This document shows, piece after piece, positions 1-7,131 of a stretch of 7,540 nucleotides of DNA. The stretch is taken from contig DAICZI010000023.1 of the NCBI GenBank assembly GCA_027311205.1, positions 1 through 7,540 on the forward strand. Direction: 5' to 3'. The notes under the pieces were generated by a model that did no database searches, was not told where the DNA came from, and saw only the letters and a program-made list of their open reading frames with translations. Made by a program: the position numbers and the translations under genes. Within the stretch, counting starts at the first letter, position 1, and each line of letters begins with the position of its first letter. This DNA comes from Beijerinckiaceae bacterium. GTDB taxonomy: Bacteria > Pseudomonadota > Alphaproteobacteria > Rhizobiales > Beijerinckiaceae.

Positions 1-408
1 ATCGCGCTCGGGCGGAAAATCGTTGTCGATTCCAAGTTGAATGTGCAGATTCAGGCCTCAGTGGCTGTTCTGATGGATCAATTGGTGAGGACCACCAGCC
101 GCACCCAGCCGGAAGTCATCAAGCCGCTGACCGCCGTTTTAACTGAATTGCAGCCAAGCCTGATGAAACAGGCCGATGTGCTGATCGACAAGACCGCAAA
201 GGCCTATGCGCAGGTGCTGACCGATAAGGAACTGCAGGACATTGATACGTTTTTCGCATCACCCTCAGGACAGCGCTATGCCAAGATCCAGCCGCTGGTA
301 CTTGGCGTGCTTGGTCAGGCGATGGTGCCGTGGCGTCAGGAGCTCACCGCCAAAATGATGGATGACGTGCGCGCCGCCCTGAAGAAAAAGGGCGTCGACT
401 TCAACTAA
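1..408 (+). CDS. DUF2059 domain protein, C-terminal part (5' end outside the window)
   Basis: The reading frame is open from the first base to a TAA stop, giving 135 visible residues. A TTG at 37 lies inside this frame but is not a convincing start, because coding similarity to the family begins before it (ALGRKIVVDSKL). The DUF2059 core is at about residues 60-115 and includes the typical stretch ELQDIDTFFASPSGQRYAKI (compare the family pattern of Phe-Phe/Tyr, Ser-Pro, Gly-Gln/Lys). The end is basic and helical (ALKKKGVDFN). Family members are usually small exported proteins of about 180-200 residues, so a signal peptide and roughly 50-70 residues are probably missing on the left. The biochemical function of DUF2059 is unknown. 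The gene sits 21 bases before gor on the same strand, so the two are probably co-transcribed. From memory, many Hyphomicrobiales have rpiA upstream of this pair; that cannot be seen here. Confidence 0.85.
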   Translation: MALGRKIVVDSKLNVQIQASVAVLMDQLVRTTSRTQPEVIKPLTAVLTELQPSLMKQADVLIDKTAKAYAQVLTDKELQDIDTFFASPSGQRYAKIQPLVLGVLGQAMVPWRQELTAKMMDDVRAALKKKGVDFN

Positions 409-429
409 GCCAGCGCAGAGGGTAAGCCG

Positions 430-1821
430 GTGACTGGCTTTGATGTCGATTTTTTCGTGATTGGTGCTGGTTCCGGCGGAACCAGGGCTGCCCGCATCGC
501 GGCGGGCCACGGTGCCAAAGTGATGGTCGCCGAAGAATTTCGCATCGGCGGCACCTGCGTCATTCGCGGCTGTGTGCCCAAGAAGCTGATGGTTTACGCC
601 AGCCGGTTTGCCGACGACTTTGAAGACGCAGCGGGCTTTGGCTGGAACATTTCCGGTGCGAGTTTCGACTGGCCGCGACTGGTGGCCGCCAAGGAAGCTG
701 AAGTCACAAGGCTTTCGGGGATATATCGCACCAACCTGATGAACGCTGGCGTCGAGATTGTCGAGAGCCGCGCCGTCATTGTCGGCCCGCACCAGGTCCG
801 TCTTGCCTCCGACGACCGTGTGGTCAGTGCCAGACATATTCTGGTGGCGACCGGCTCGACGCCGGATCTGGGGCGAGTCTGCGAGGGGCTCGATCTGACG
901 ATTACCTCCAACGAGATTTTTGACCTGCCCACACTGCCGCAGAGGCTGCTGATCATTGGCGGCGGTTATATTGCGGTGGAATTTGCCAGCCTGATGCAAC
1001 GTCTTGGCAGCAAGGTGACAATGGTGTTTCGCGCCGACATGGTGCTCCGCGGCTTTGACAGTGATATGCGCCTTGGCCTGACCGAGGGTCTCACGGCGGC
1101 GGGCGTCGCAATTCTGTCTGGCCGGTTGCCACGTCATATGCAGCGCCTGCCCGAGGGCATTGCCGTCAGCTTTACGGATGGCTCAGAAGCTCATTTCGAT
1201 CAGGTATTGCTGGCGACCGGGCGACGACCGCAAACCGACCGTCTTGGGCTTGAAACCTGCGGCGTGACGCTTGAGCCCAACGGCAGGATTCCGGTCGATG
1301 CCCATGCGGCTACCAGTTGCGCCTCAGTTCATGCCGTGGGCGATGTCACCAACCGCCTTAATCTGACGCCGGTGGCGATCCGCGAAGGCCATGTTCTGGC
1401 TGATCGCCTGTTTGGTGGCGGCACCGCAAAGGTGGACCACCACCTGGTGCCGAGTGCGGTGTTTTCGACGCCGGAAATCGGGACTGTTGGCCTTAACGAG
1501 GACGCAGCGCTGGCAGCCCATGGCGATCTTGATGTTTTCGTTTCCGCCTTTCGTCCGCTGAAAGCGACGGTTTCGGGGCGGGCGGAAAAGGTGATCATGA
1601 AACTGGTGGCGGATGCGGTGACGCAGCGGGTGCTGGGCGTGCATGTGCTGGGGGCCGATGCGGGGGAAATGGCGCAGTTGGTGGCCATCGCCATGAAAAT
1701 GGGGGCACGCAAATCTGACTTTGATGCCACCATGGCGCTGCATCCCACAGCGGCCGAAGAATTGGTGACGATGCACCACCCGACGCGCCGCTACCGCCAG
1801 GGCCGCATCGCCACGCCCTAG
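430..1821 (+). CDS. gor: Glutathione-disulfide reductase (NADPH, FAD)
   Basis: This 463-residue flavoprotein reduces glutathione disulfide to glutathione with NADPH in the cytoplasm. The FAD-binding Rossmann motif GAGSGGTRAAR is at residues 12-22. The redox-active disulfide is C43-x4-C48 in GGTCVIRGCVPKK. The NADPH-binding motif GGGYIAVEFA is at 177-186 and is followed by R201 and R207, the two arginines that mark NADPH rather than NADH preference in glutathione reductases. The second FAD contact is HAVGDV (301-306). The C-terminal dimer interface carries the catalytic pair H438 and E443 in LHPTAAEELVTM. Length matches the family (about 450-465). The start is a GTG, chosen because the flavin fold begins eight residues later, the next in-frame ATG (residue 33) would cut into it, and a GAGG ribosome site lies 8 bases upstream (418-421). 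The relatives trypanothione and mercuric reductase are less likely given the CVIRGC loop and the arginine pair. Confidence 0.95.
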   Translation: MTGFDVDFFVIGAGSGGTRAARIAAGHGAKVMVAEEFRIGGTCVIRGCVPKKLMVYASRFADDFEDAAGFGWNISGASFDWPRLVAAKEAEVTRLSGIYRTNLMNAGVEIVESRAVIVGPHQVRLASDDRVVSARHILVATGSTPDLGRVCEGLDLTITSNEIFDLPTLPQRLLIIGGGYIAVEFASLMQRLGSKVTMVFRADMVLRGFDSDMRLGLTEGLTAAGVAILSGRLPRHMQRLPEGIAVSFTDGSEAHFDQVLLATGRRPQTDRLGLETCGVTLEPNGRIPVDAHAATSCASVHAVGDVTNRLNLTPVAIREGHVLADRLFGGGTAKVDHHLVPSAVFSTPEIGTVGLNEDAALAAHGDLDVFVSAFRPLKATVSGRAEKVIMKLVADAVTQRVLGVHVLGADAGEMAQLVAIAMKMGARKSDFDATMALHPTAAEELVTMHHPTRRYRQGRIATP

Positions 1822-1837
1822 GCTTGCGTGGTTTTTC
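1810..1837 (+). terminator. Probable intrinsic terminator of the DUF2059-gor unit
   Basis: A six-base perfect inverted repeat, CCACGC (1811-1816) and GCGTGG (1826-1831), is closed by a G-U wobble (1810/1832) and followed at once by TTTTTC (1832-1837). The nine-base loop contains the gor stop codon (1819-1821), so the 5' arm lies in the last codons of gor. The stem is short but five of its six pairs are G-C, and the T-run is well placed. No other T-run of this kind was noticed in an intergenic region here. Confidence 0.6.
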
Positions 1838-1951
1838 TAGGAAACCGGGGACGGGCGTGCTAGAGGCAGGCTTGCTTCCCGCTGCGCGCCTGATGCCGCG
1901 GCTTCATGGGCAGGCAAAGCCCTGGCCCGACGCTGGATTTACGAGAAATAA

Positions 1952-2686
1952 ATGTCTGACCTCATCCGTGAAATTGATGAAGAGCTGCGCAAGGAGCGCA
2001 TGATGGAGGTGCTGAACCGCTGGCAGCCCGCCATTATTGGCGTCGCCATTGCGGCTCTGGCTGCCATCGGCGGCTACAATTATTATCAAAAGCACGAACA
2101 GCAGCTGCGCGAACAGGCGGGTGTGCGCTATCAGGCCGGGCTTGATCAGGCCAAATTGGCAGGGGTCGATCCGGCCAAGGCCCAGGCGGCCGAAGCCGCC
2201 CTGACAGGTGTCGCCAAGGATGCCCCGGCTGGCTACAAAGCACTGGCGCTGTTGCGCGCTGCGGCCTTGAGCGGCGCGGTGAACGCGGCGGCTGGCGTGA
2301 AGGATTTTGACGCGCTCACGCGTAACCCTGCCTTGCCGCCGCTTTATCAGAACCTCGCCTCGCTGCGCGCGGCGCTGCTGCGCCTCGACCATGCTGACCT
2401 GAAGGAAATGCACCAAAGGCTTGATGCCTTGAGCCGACCGGGGGCGCCGTTCCGCAATTTCGCCCGTGAGCTTTTGGCCATTGCGGCCTTGAAGGCTGGC
2501 GATCTGAAAAGCGCTGGCGAGGCTCTGGAGGCGATCATCATTGATCCGCAGGCCGACCCGACGATGCGGGCGCGCGCCGAGCAATTGTCGGCCCTGATCC
2601 GCTCCGGGCCTTTGCCAAGCACGGGCGCGGCCAGCAATGGCCAGATATCCCCCGCACCGGCGACCGTCGCCCCGTTCCCGAAATGA
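1952..2686 (+). CDS. YfgM-like membrane-anchored TPR protein (TPR_21 family)
   Basis: The 244-residue product has a charged cytoplasmic N-terminus ([20 protein letters not shown]), one hydrophobic segment at about residues 26-45 ([20 protein letters not shown]), and an Ala/Leu-rich helical periplasmic part (about 50-218) that fits degenerate TPR repeats. A Pro/Ala/Ser-rich tail (219-244) follows. This is the plan of the TPR_21 (PF09976) family. Its Escherichia coli member YfgM associates with SecYEG and periplasmic chaperones and is encoded just before bamB and der. The position directly upstream of der supports the call; here bamB is absent from between them. The start is the first in-frame ATG, with only a weak purine-rich site upstream (GAGAAA, 1943-1948). 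The stop overlaps the der start by four bases. The family assignment is fairly sure; an actual role in secretion or envelope quality control is inferred. Confidence 0.8.
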   Translation: MSDLIREIDEELRKERMMEVLNRWQPAIIGVAIAALAAIGGYNYYQKHEQQLREQAGVRYQAGLDQAKLAGVDPAKAQAAEAALTGVAKDAPAGYKALALLRAAALSGAVNAAAGVKDFDALTRNPALPPLYQNLASLRAALLRLDHADLKEMHQRLDALSRPGAPFRNFARELLAIAALKAGDLKSAGEALEAIIIDPQADPTMRARAEQLSALIRSGPLPSTGAASNGQISPAPATVAPFPK

Positions 2687-4080
2687 CGTTTCGACTGGCG
2701 ATTGTCGGGCGGCCTAACGTCGGCAAATCCACTTTGTTCAACCGGCTTGTCGGCAAAAAGCTGGCTTTGGTTGATGATCAACCCGGTGTCACCCGCGACA
2801 GGCGAGAGGGAGAGGCGCATCTTGCCGATCTGACCTTCACGGTCATCGATACGGCCGGGTTGGAAGCGGGCGATGCGGCCAGCCTCTCGGGCCGGATGCG
2901 GGCGCAGACGGCGGCAGCGATTGCCAGCGCCGACGCCATTGCGTTCATGATTGATGCACGCGCCGGCGTCACAGCCGATGACCGGCATTTTGCAGCGCTG
3001 GTGCGGCGTGCCGCCAAGCCGCTGATTTTACTCGCCAACAAAGCCGAGGGCAGGGCTGGTGCAACTGGCGCTTTTGAAGCCTATGACCTTGGTCTTGGTG
3101 ATCCGGTGCCCGTTTCGGCGGAGCATGGCGATGGCATGGGTGATTTGTTCGAGGCCCTGGTCGCGCTGTTGCCGCAGGCTGCGGCGCCCGTGGAGAGCGA
3201 GCGCGATGAGCGCCGCGATACCGAGCTTGATGATGAGGAAGACGGCAGCGAGCTCGATATCACGAAGCCGCTGCGCATCGCCGTGGTGGGGCGCCCGAAT
3301 GCTGGCAAATCGACGCTGATCAACAAAATTCTGGGTGAAGATCGGCTCCTGGTGGGCCCCGAGGCCGGAATTACGCGCGATTCCATCGGCGTAGATTTCA
3401 TGTGGGGCGAGCGCCACCTGAAGCTGTTTGACACGGCAGGTTTGCGCAAAAAGGCGCAGATTACCGAAAAGCTTGAGAAACTGGCGGCAACCGATGCCCT
3501 GCGCGCGGTGAAATTCGCCGAAGTGGTGGTTCTTCTGCTTGACGCCACAATCCCGTTTGAAAAGCAGGATTTGACCATCGCCGATCTTTGCCAGCGCGAG
3601 GGCAGAGCGCTGGTGATCGGCGTCAACAAGTGGGATTTGATTTCTGATCCGGGCACCAGACTGGCGCGCTTGCGGGAGGATGCTGACCGCCTGCTGCCAC
3701 AATTGCGCGGCACGCCAGTGGTTCCGGTGTGCGGGCTGAATGGCGTCGGCATGCCGAAATTGATCGAGGCGATTTTCAAGGTGGAGATGGCGTGGAACAA
3801 GCGAATATCCACGGGCCGGATGAACCGCTGGCTCGCGGCCATTCTGGAACAGACCCCGCCGCCCGCCGTCTCCGGTCGGCGGATCAAAATCCGCTATATG
3901 ACCCAGCCCAAGGCGCGGCCACCGCATTTTGTGCTGTTTGGCAATCAGCTCGAAGCCTTGCCGACGAGCTACGAGCGCTTTCTCATCAATGGCCTGCGCG
4001 CTACGTTTGATTTTCCCGGCGTGCCGCTGCGCTTGAGCTGGCGCACCACCTCCAACCCCTACAAATCCAAACGCTCATGA
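2683..4080 (+). CDS. der: Ribosome biogenesis GTPase Der (EngA)
   Basis: Der is an essential cytoplasmic GTPase needed for 50S subunit assembly, built from two tandem GTPase domains and a KH-like domain. Domain 1 has the P-loop GRPNVGKS (9-16), DTAG (56-59), NKAE (119-122) and SAE (145-147). Domain 2 has GRPNAGKS (203-210), DTAG (250-253) and NKWD (315-318). Where the G5 motif of domain 2 usually reads S-A/G-L, this protein has C350-G351-L352. The KH-like domain spans about 370-460 and ends in the typical Pro-Leu-Arg, Arg, Asn-Pro-Tyr pattern. The two G domains are joined by a strongly charged, acidic linker (about 170-192). At 465 residues the length is normal. The ATG overlaps the stop of the YfgM-like gene (ATGA) and has no clear ribosome site of its own, so translation probably depends on coupling. 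The only obvious oddity is the G5 motif. Confidence 0.97.
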   Translation: MTFRLAIVGRPNVGKSTLFNRLVGKKLALVDDQPGVTRDRREGEAHLADLTFTVIDTAGLEAGDAASLSGRMRAQTAAAIASADAIAFMIDARAGVTADDRHFAALVRRAAKPLILLANKAEGRAGATGAFEAYDLGLGDPVPVSAEHGDGMGDLFEALVALLPQAAAPVESERDERRDTELDDEEDGSELDITKPLRIAVVGRPNAGKSTLINKILGEDRLLVGPEAGITRDSIGVDFMWGERHLKLFDTAGLRKKAQITEKLEKLAATDALRAVKFAEVVVLLLDATIPFEKQDLTIADLCQREGRALVIGVNKWDLISDPGTRLARLREDADRLLPQLRGTPVVPVCGLNGVGMPKLIEAIFKVEMAWNKRISTGRMNRWLAAILEQTPPPAVSGRRIKIRYMTQPKARPPHFVLFGNQLEALPTSYERFLINGLRATFDFPGVPLRLSWRTTSNPYKSKRS

Positions 4081-4121
4081 GCCCTATCGCAAGCCCCCGG
4101 GACTAAGCGATAGGGGCTCAT
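4077..4121. terminator. Hairpin between convergent der and gltA, probable terminator
   Basis: TGAGCCCTATCGC (4078-4090) is complementary to GCGATAGGGGCTCA (4107-4120) with a single bulged G, and an extra A-T pair closes the base (4077/4121). The 16-base loop contains the palindrome CCCGGG. The 5' arm starts with the der stop codon. Neither side has a clean T-run: the + side reads TAGGTCAAGC, while the gltA transcript would read a moderately T-rich stretch (GTTTGGATTTGT) beyond the stem. The position in the 59-base gap between two converging genes makes a shared terminator or RNA 3'-end stabiliser the best reading. Confidence 0.6.
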
Positions 4122-4139
4122 AGGTCAAGCCAACCGGCG

Positions 4140-5438
4140 TCAGCCTTCGCGGCGCTTGCTGATCGGCACGTAATCGCGCTTGGTCGCGCCGACATAAAGC
4201 TGCCGCGGGCGGCCGATTTTCTGGTGCGGGTCTTCGATCATCTCGCGCCATTGCGCAATCCAGCCGACGGTGCGCGCCACCGCGAACAGCACGGTGAACA
4301 TGTTGGTGGGGAAGCCCATCGCCTTCAGGGTGATGCCCGAATAAAAATCAATGTTGGGATAGAGCTTCTTTTCAATGAAATAATCGTCATGCAGCGCGAT
4401 GCGCTCCAATTCCATCGCAACATCGAGCAGCGGATCATCATTGATCCCCAATTCGGCCAAAACCTCATGCGAGGTCTTCTGCATGATCTTGGCACGCGGG
4501 TCATAATTCTTGTAGACGCGGTGGCCAAGCCCCATCAGCCGGAACGGGTCGTTCTTGTCCTTGGCGCGGGCGATGAAATGGGGAATGCGGTCGACCGTGC
4601 CGATTTCACCGAGCATTTTCAGCGCGGCCTCATTGGCACCGCCATGCGCCGGGCCCCAGAGCGAGGCAATGCCAGCGGCAATGCAGGCGAAGGGGTTGGC
4701 TCCAGACGATCCGGCGAGGCGCACCGTTGATGTTGAGGCGTTCTGCTCGTGATCGGCATGAAGGATGAAGATGCGATCAAGCGCTCTGGCTAAAACAGGG
4801 TTAACGTGATAGTCATCGCAAGGTACAGCGAAGCACATCTTGAGAAAATTAGATGTGTAATCGAGGCTATTGGTGGGATAAACGAACGGCTGGCCTACAT
4901 TATATTTGAAGGCCATCGCTGCAAGCGTCGGAATTTTGGCGATCATACGCATCGAGGCGATCATGCGCTGGTTGGGATCAGTGATGTCGGTTGAGTCATG
5001 ATAAAACGCCGACAGCGCGCCGACGCTGGCGACCATCACCGCCATGGGGTGGGCGTCGCGGCGGAATCCCTGGAAAAACCGCGCCATCTGCTCGTGCACC
5101 ATGGTGTGGCGGGTGACGCGATAATCAAAATCGGCCTTTTGCGCGGCGGTCGGCAATTCGCCATAGAGCAGGACGTAGCACGTTTCGAGAAAGTCGCCAT
5201 GCTCGGCCAATTGTTCAATCGGGTAGCCGCGATGCAGCAGGACGCCCTTGTCGCCATCAATGTAGGTGATGGCCGATTCGCAACTGGCGGTCGATGTGAA
5301 GCCGGGGTCGTAGGTGAACATCCCCGTGTCCTGGTAGAGCTTGCCGATATCGAGCACGTCCGGGCCGACGGTGCCTTTTTTGAGCGGCAGATCGACTGAT
5401 TTGTCCGAGACTTTGAGACTGCCAGTTTGATCGTTCAT
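4140..5438 (-). CDS. gltA: Citrate synthase
   Basis: The 432-residue enzyme condenses acetyl-CoA and oxaloacetate to citrate, the entry step of the TCA cycle. The catalytic triad is visible: H265 in [16 protein letters not shown]306 in [17 protein letters not shown], and D364 in NIDFYSGI. The conserved [12 protein letters not shown] segment (residues 225-236) is also present. Length and the extended N-terminal domain fit the large (hexameric, Gram-negative) citrate synthase class, which in several bacteria is inhibited by NADH; the sequence alone does not prove that here. I chose the ATG at 5438 because GAGAGG lies five bases upstream (5449-5444, minus strand) and because [10 protein letters not shown] is a normal N-terminus. 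An in-frame TTG at 5477 would add 13 poorly supported residues. 2-Methylcitrate synthase is less likely because those proteins are shorter (about 370-390) and sit in prp clusters. Confidence 0.97.
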   Translation of the reverse strand: MNDQTGSLKVSDKSVDLPLKKGTVGPDVLDIGKLYQDTGMFTYDPGFTSTASCESAITYIDGDKGVLLHRGYPIEQLAEHGDFLETCYVLLYGELPTAAQKADFDYRVTRHTMVHEQMARFFQGFRRDAHPMAVMVASVGALSAFYHDSTDITDPNQRMIASMRMIAKIPTLAAMAFKYNVGQPFVYPTNSLDYTSNFLKMCFAVPCDDYHVNPVLARALDRIFILHADHEQNASTSTVRLAGSSGANPFACIAAGIASLWGPAHGGANEAALKMLGEIGTVDRIPHFIARAKDKNDPFRLMGLGHRVYKNYDPRAKIMQKTSHEVLAELGINDDPLLDVAMELERIALHDDYFIEKKLYPNIDFYSGITLKAMGFPTNMFTVLFAVARTVGWIAQWREMIEDPHQKIGRPRQLYVGATKRDYVPISKRREG

Positions 5439-5510
5439 GTGAACCTCTCGAAGGTGGAACGTGGGCGCGCAGCTCAATGAGGGCCTTGCGGATTTGTGCG
5501 CTGCAATATC

Positions 5511-5539
5511 CGTTAGCCGAACATGCGTGCAGCATCAAG
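5511..5539 (-). promoter_or_regulatory. Candidate gltA promoter
   Basis: On the minus strand, CTTGATG (5539-5533) and CTAACG (5516-5511) are 16 bases apart and resemble -35 and -10 boxes of housekeeping sigma factor promoters. They would place the transcript start about 65-70 bases before the gltA ATG. The 127-base gap between gltX and gltA is long for two genes read only from one message, which supports a separate promoter. The match is partial and was found by eye. Confidence 0.35.
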
Positions 5540-5565
5540 CGGCGCATCGCTTTGTCACTGCGCGC

Positions 5566-6993
5566 TCATGCAGTTTGGTCTTGCAAGCGCGCCAGACTCT
5601 CGGTGCGGCCAAGGGCGGCCAGCACGTCGAAAACGCCAGGAGATACGAGGGTTCCGGTGAGAGCCGCCCGCAAAGGCTGCGCGACGGTACCCAATTTCAA
5701 CTCCCGGCTCTCAGCATAATGGCGCATGGCAGCCTCAGTGGTGCCGGCATTCCAATCCGATACATCTGAGAGCAAAGCGTGACATTCGGCAATTTGGCTG
5801 CGCATCGACGGCGTGCCCAGCAAGCTTGCAGCCTTGGCATCGAGGGGCAAGGGGCGTGGCGCGAACAAAAAGCGGGCATTGTCGAGCAGCTCAACCAAAG
5901 TCCGGGCGCGCTCCTTGAGGCCGGGCAGGGCGAGGCGAAGCCGCGATTCCAGGCCCTGGGCAAAGGCCTCGGTAAACAGGCTGCCGTTGGGCAGATGCGG
6001 GATCAAATCCTTGATCGCCACCATGAGCTCCGCATCGGGCATGGCGCGCAGATAATGGCCGTTGATATGCCCGAGCTTGACGAAATCAAACCGTGCCGCG
6101 GATCGGCCGATTTGTTCCAGACTGAAAGCGGCGATCATTTCATCCGTGCTGAAAAACTCCTGGTCGCCGGCACTCCAGCCGAGGCGCACCAGATAATTGC
6201 GCAGGGCTGCGGGCAAAAAGCCCATGTCACGATAGGCCTCGACGCCGAGAGCGCCGTGGCGCTTTGAAAGTTTCGCGCCATCGGCGCCGTGGATCAGCGG
6301 AATATGGGCCATCCGTGGCAAGTCCCAGTTCAGCGCAGCATAGATCTGCGCCTGGCGCGCCGCATTGGTCAGATGGTCATCGCCCCTGATGATGTCGGTA
6401 ACGCCCATATCGTGATCGTCAACCACGACCGCCAGCATGTAAGTCGGCGTGCCGTCCGAGCGCAGCAGCACTAGATCATCGAGATCCTTGTTGGCGAAGG
6501 TGACGTCGCCCTGCACTTTGTCGTGGATGATGGTCGCGCCGGTTTGCGGTGCCCTGAGACGGTAGGCTGGCCGCGCGCCTGCCGGTGCTTCAGAGGGATC
6601 CCGGTCGCGCCAGCGCCCATCATAGCGCGGCGCACGCCCCTCGGCACGGGCCAGCGCGCGCATGTCCTCAAGTTCTGCCGGGGTGGCAAAGCATTTGTAG
6701 GCGTGCCCGGCCGCGAGCAACGCCTCGGCCACCTCGCGGTGGCGCGCCGCACGGGCATATTGCATCACCGGCGGACCGTCGCTCTCCAGCCCGAGCCATT
6801 TCAGGCCCTCGAAAATGGCTGCAATGGCCGTATCGGTCGAGCGCTCGCGGTCAGTATCCTCAATGCGCAGCAGAAAGCGGCCCTGATGATGGCGGGCATA
6901 AAGCCAGTTGAACAAAGCGGTGCGCGCCCCGCCAATATGCAGGAAGCCGGTCGGGGAGGGCGCAAAGCGGGTAACTACGGGTGAGGTCATCAT
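5566..6993 (-). CDS. gltX: Glutamate-tRNA ligase (glutamyl-tRNA synthetase)
   Basis: This 475-residue class I aminoacyl-tRNA synthetase charges tRNA with glutamate in the cytoplasm. The N-terminus carries [20 protein letters not shown] (residues 8-27) with the HIGH-type signature HIGG at 19-22, followed by [10 protein letters not shown] (43-52). The KMSKS-type loop is KLSKRHGA (241-248). The Rossmann fold also shows the [10 protein letters not shown] segment (201-210). The anticodon-binding region fills about 310-475 and ends in a typical [13 protein letters not shown] motif. Only one cysteine (C101) remains of the zinc-binding cluster seen in E. coli GluRS. The start is one of two adjacent ATG codons (6993 or 6990); the frame is open further upstream to 7116, but that extension is Arg-rich and unlike the family. 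The ribosome site is weak (GTGGA). Many alphaproteobacteria have two gltX genes and an indirect route to Gln-tRNA, so this copy could charge tRNA-Glu, tRNA-Gln or both. Confidence 0.96.
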   Translation of the reverse strand: MMTSPVVTRFAPSPTGFLHIGGARTALFNWLYARHHQGRFLLRIEDTDRERSTDTAIAAIFEGLKWLGLESDGPPVMQYARAARHREVAEALLAAGHAYKCFATPAELEDMRALARAEGRAPRYDGRWRDRDPSEAPAGARPAYRLRAPQTGATIIHDKVQGDVTFANKDLDDLVLLRSDGTPTYMLAVVVDDHDMGVTDIIRGDDHLTNAARQAQIYAALNWDLPRMAHIPLIHGADGAKLSKRHGALGVEAYRDMGFLPAALRNYLVRLGWSAGDQEFFSTDEMIAAFSLEQIGRSAARFDFVKLGHINGHYLRAMPDAELMVAIKDLIPHLPNGSLFTEAFAQGLESRLRLALPGLKERARTLVELLDNARFLFAPRPLPLDAKAASLLGTPSMRSQIAECHALLSDVSDWNAGTTEAAMRHYAESRELKLGTVAQPLRAALTGTLVSPGVFDVLAALGRTESLARLQDQTA

Positions 6994-7048
6994 AAGTCCA
7001 CGGAGGCGGGCAAGCGTGAGGGTCAGGCTCTGGTGCCGGTCGCGCCTT

Positions 7049-7076
7049 CGTGTAACATTCCCTTGCGCAGTGTAAA
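7049..7076 (-). promoter_or_regulatory. Candidate gltX promoter containing a direct repeat
   Basis: On the minus strand TTTACA (7076-7071) matches five of six -35 positions, and TACACG (7054-7049) is a weak -10 box 16 bases downstream. Transcription would start about 50 bases before the gltX ATG. The two boxes overlap a direct repeat, GTGTAA on the plus strand at 7050-7055 and 7070-7075, so the likeness to a promoter and the repeat are not independent. Found by eye. Confidence 0.35.
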
Positions 7077-7097
7077 GCCGGGTGGTGGAAAATCGAC

Positions 7098-7117
7098 CTT
7101 GCGTGCGCAAGCGCAAG
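7098..7117. repeat. Inverted and tandem CTTGCG/CGCAAG repeat upstream of comEC
   Basis: CTTGCG (7098-7103), two bases, then CGCAAG twice in tandem (7106-7111 and 7112-7117). The first two form a perfect palindrome with a TG centre. A related TTGCGCA lies at 7063-7069. The cluster ends 14 bases before the comEC ATG, between the two divergent genes, where an operator or a short mRNA hairpin over the comEC leader would be possible. No known regulator site was recognised. Confidence 0.5.
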
Positions 7118-7131
7118 CCTGAGTAGGGGTG

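Noticed and set aside
265..1137. Long antisense open frame (290 codons) opposite gor and the end of the DUF2059 gene
   Set aside because: It lies opposite well-recognised genes, and its product has shadow-type composition (rich in His, Gln, Arg) with no recognisable domain. Open antisense frames are common in GC-rich DNA.
1836..1864. Possible promoter for the YfgM-like/der unit (GTGCTAGAGG around 1858-1866)
   Set aside because: The -10-like element is suggestive, but the matching -35 region (TCTAGG, 1836-1841) is poor. A promoter is expected somewhere in 1838-1951, but I cannot place it.
1904..2584. Antisense open frame (226 codons) opposite the YfgM-like gene
   Set aside because: The forward product has a proper start, a membrane anchor and the expected neighbour der; the reverse product has no recognisable fold.
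3028..3927. Long antisense open frame (299 codons) opposite der
   Set aside because: Der is certain on the other strand; the antisense product has no motif or ribosome site and crosses both GTPase domains as a shadow.
4998..5399. Plus-strand open frames opposite gltA and gltX (also 4224-4730, 5779-6267, 6523-6984)
   Set aside because: All are covered by citrate synthase or glutamyl-tRNA synthetase on the minus strand and show no family signature.
5439..5477. N-terminal extension of citrate synthase from a TTG at 5477
   Set aside because: The ATG at 5438 has a good GAGAGG site, and the extra 13 residues do not look like a family N-terminus.
5540..5565. Weak GCGCA/TGCGC hairpin after gltX
   Set aside because: Only five pairs and no T-run follow, so it is not convincing as a terminator.
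6994..7116. N-terminal extension of glutamyl-tRNA synthetase up to 7116
   Set aside because: The extension is Arg/Thr-rich and non-conserved in appearance, would overlap the candidate promoter, and the GluRS fold starts right after the ATG pair at 6990-6993.
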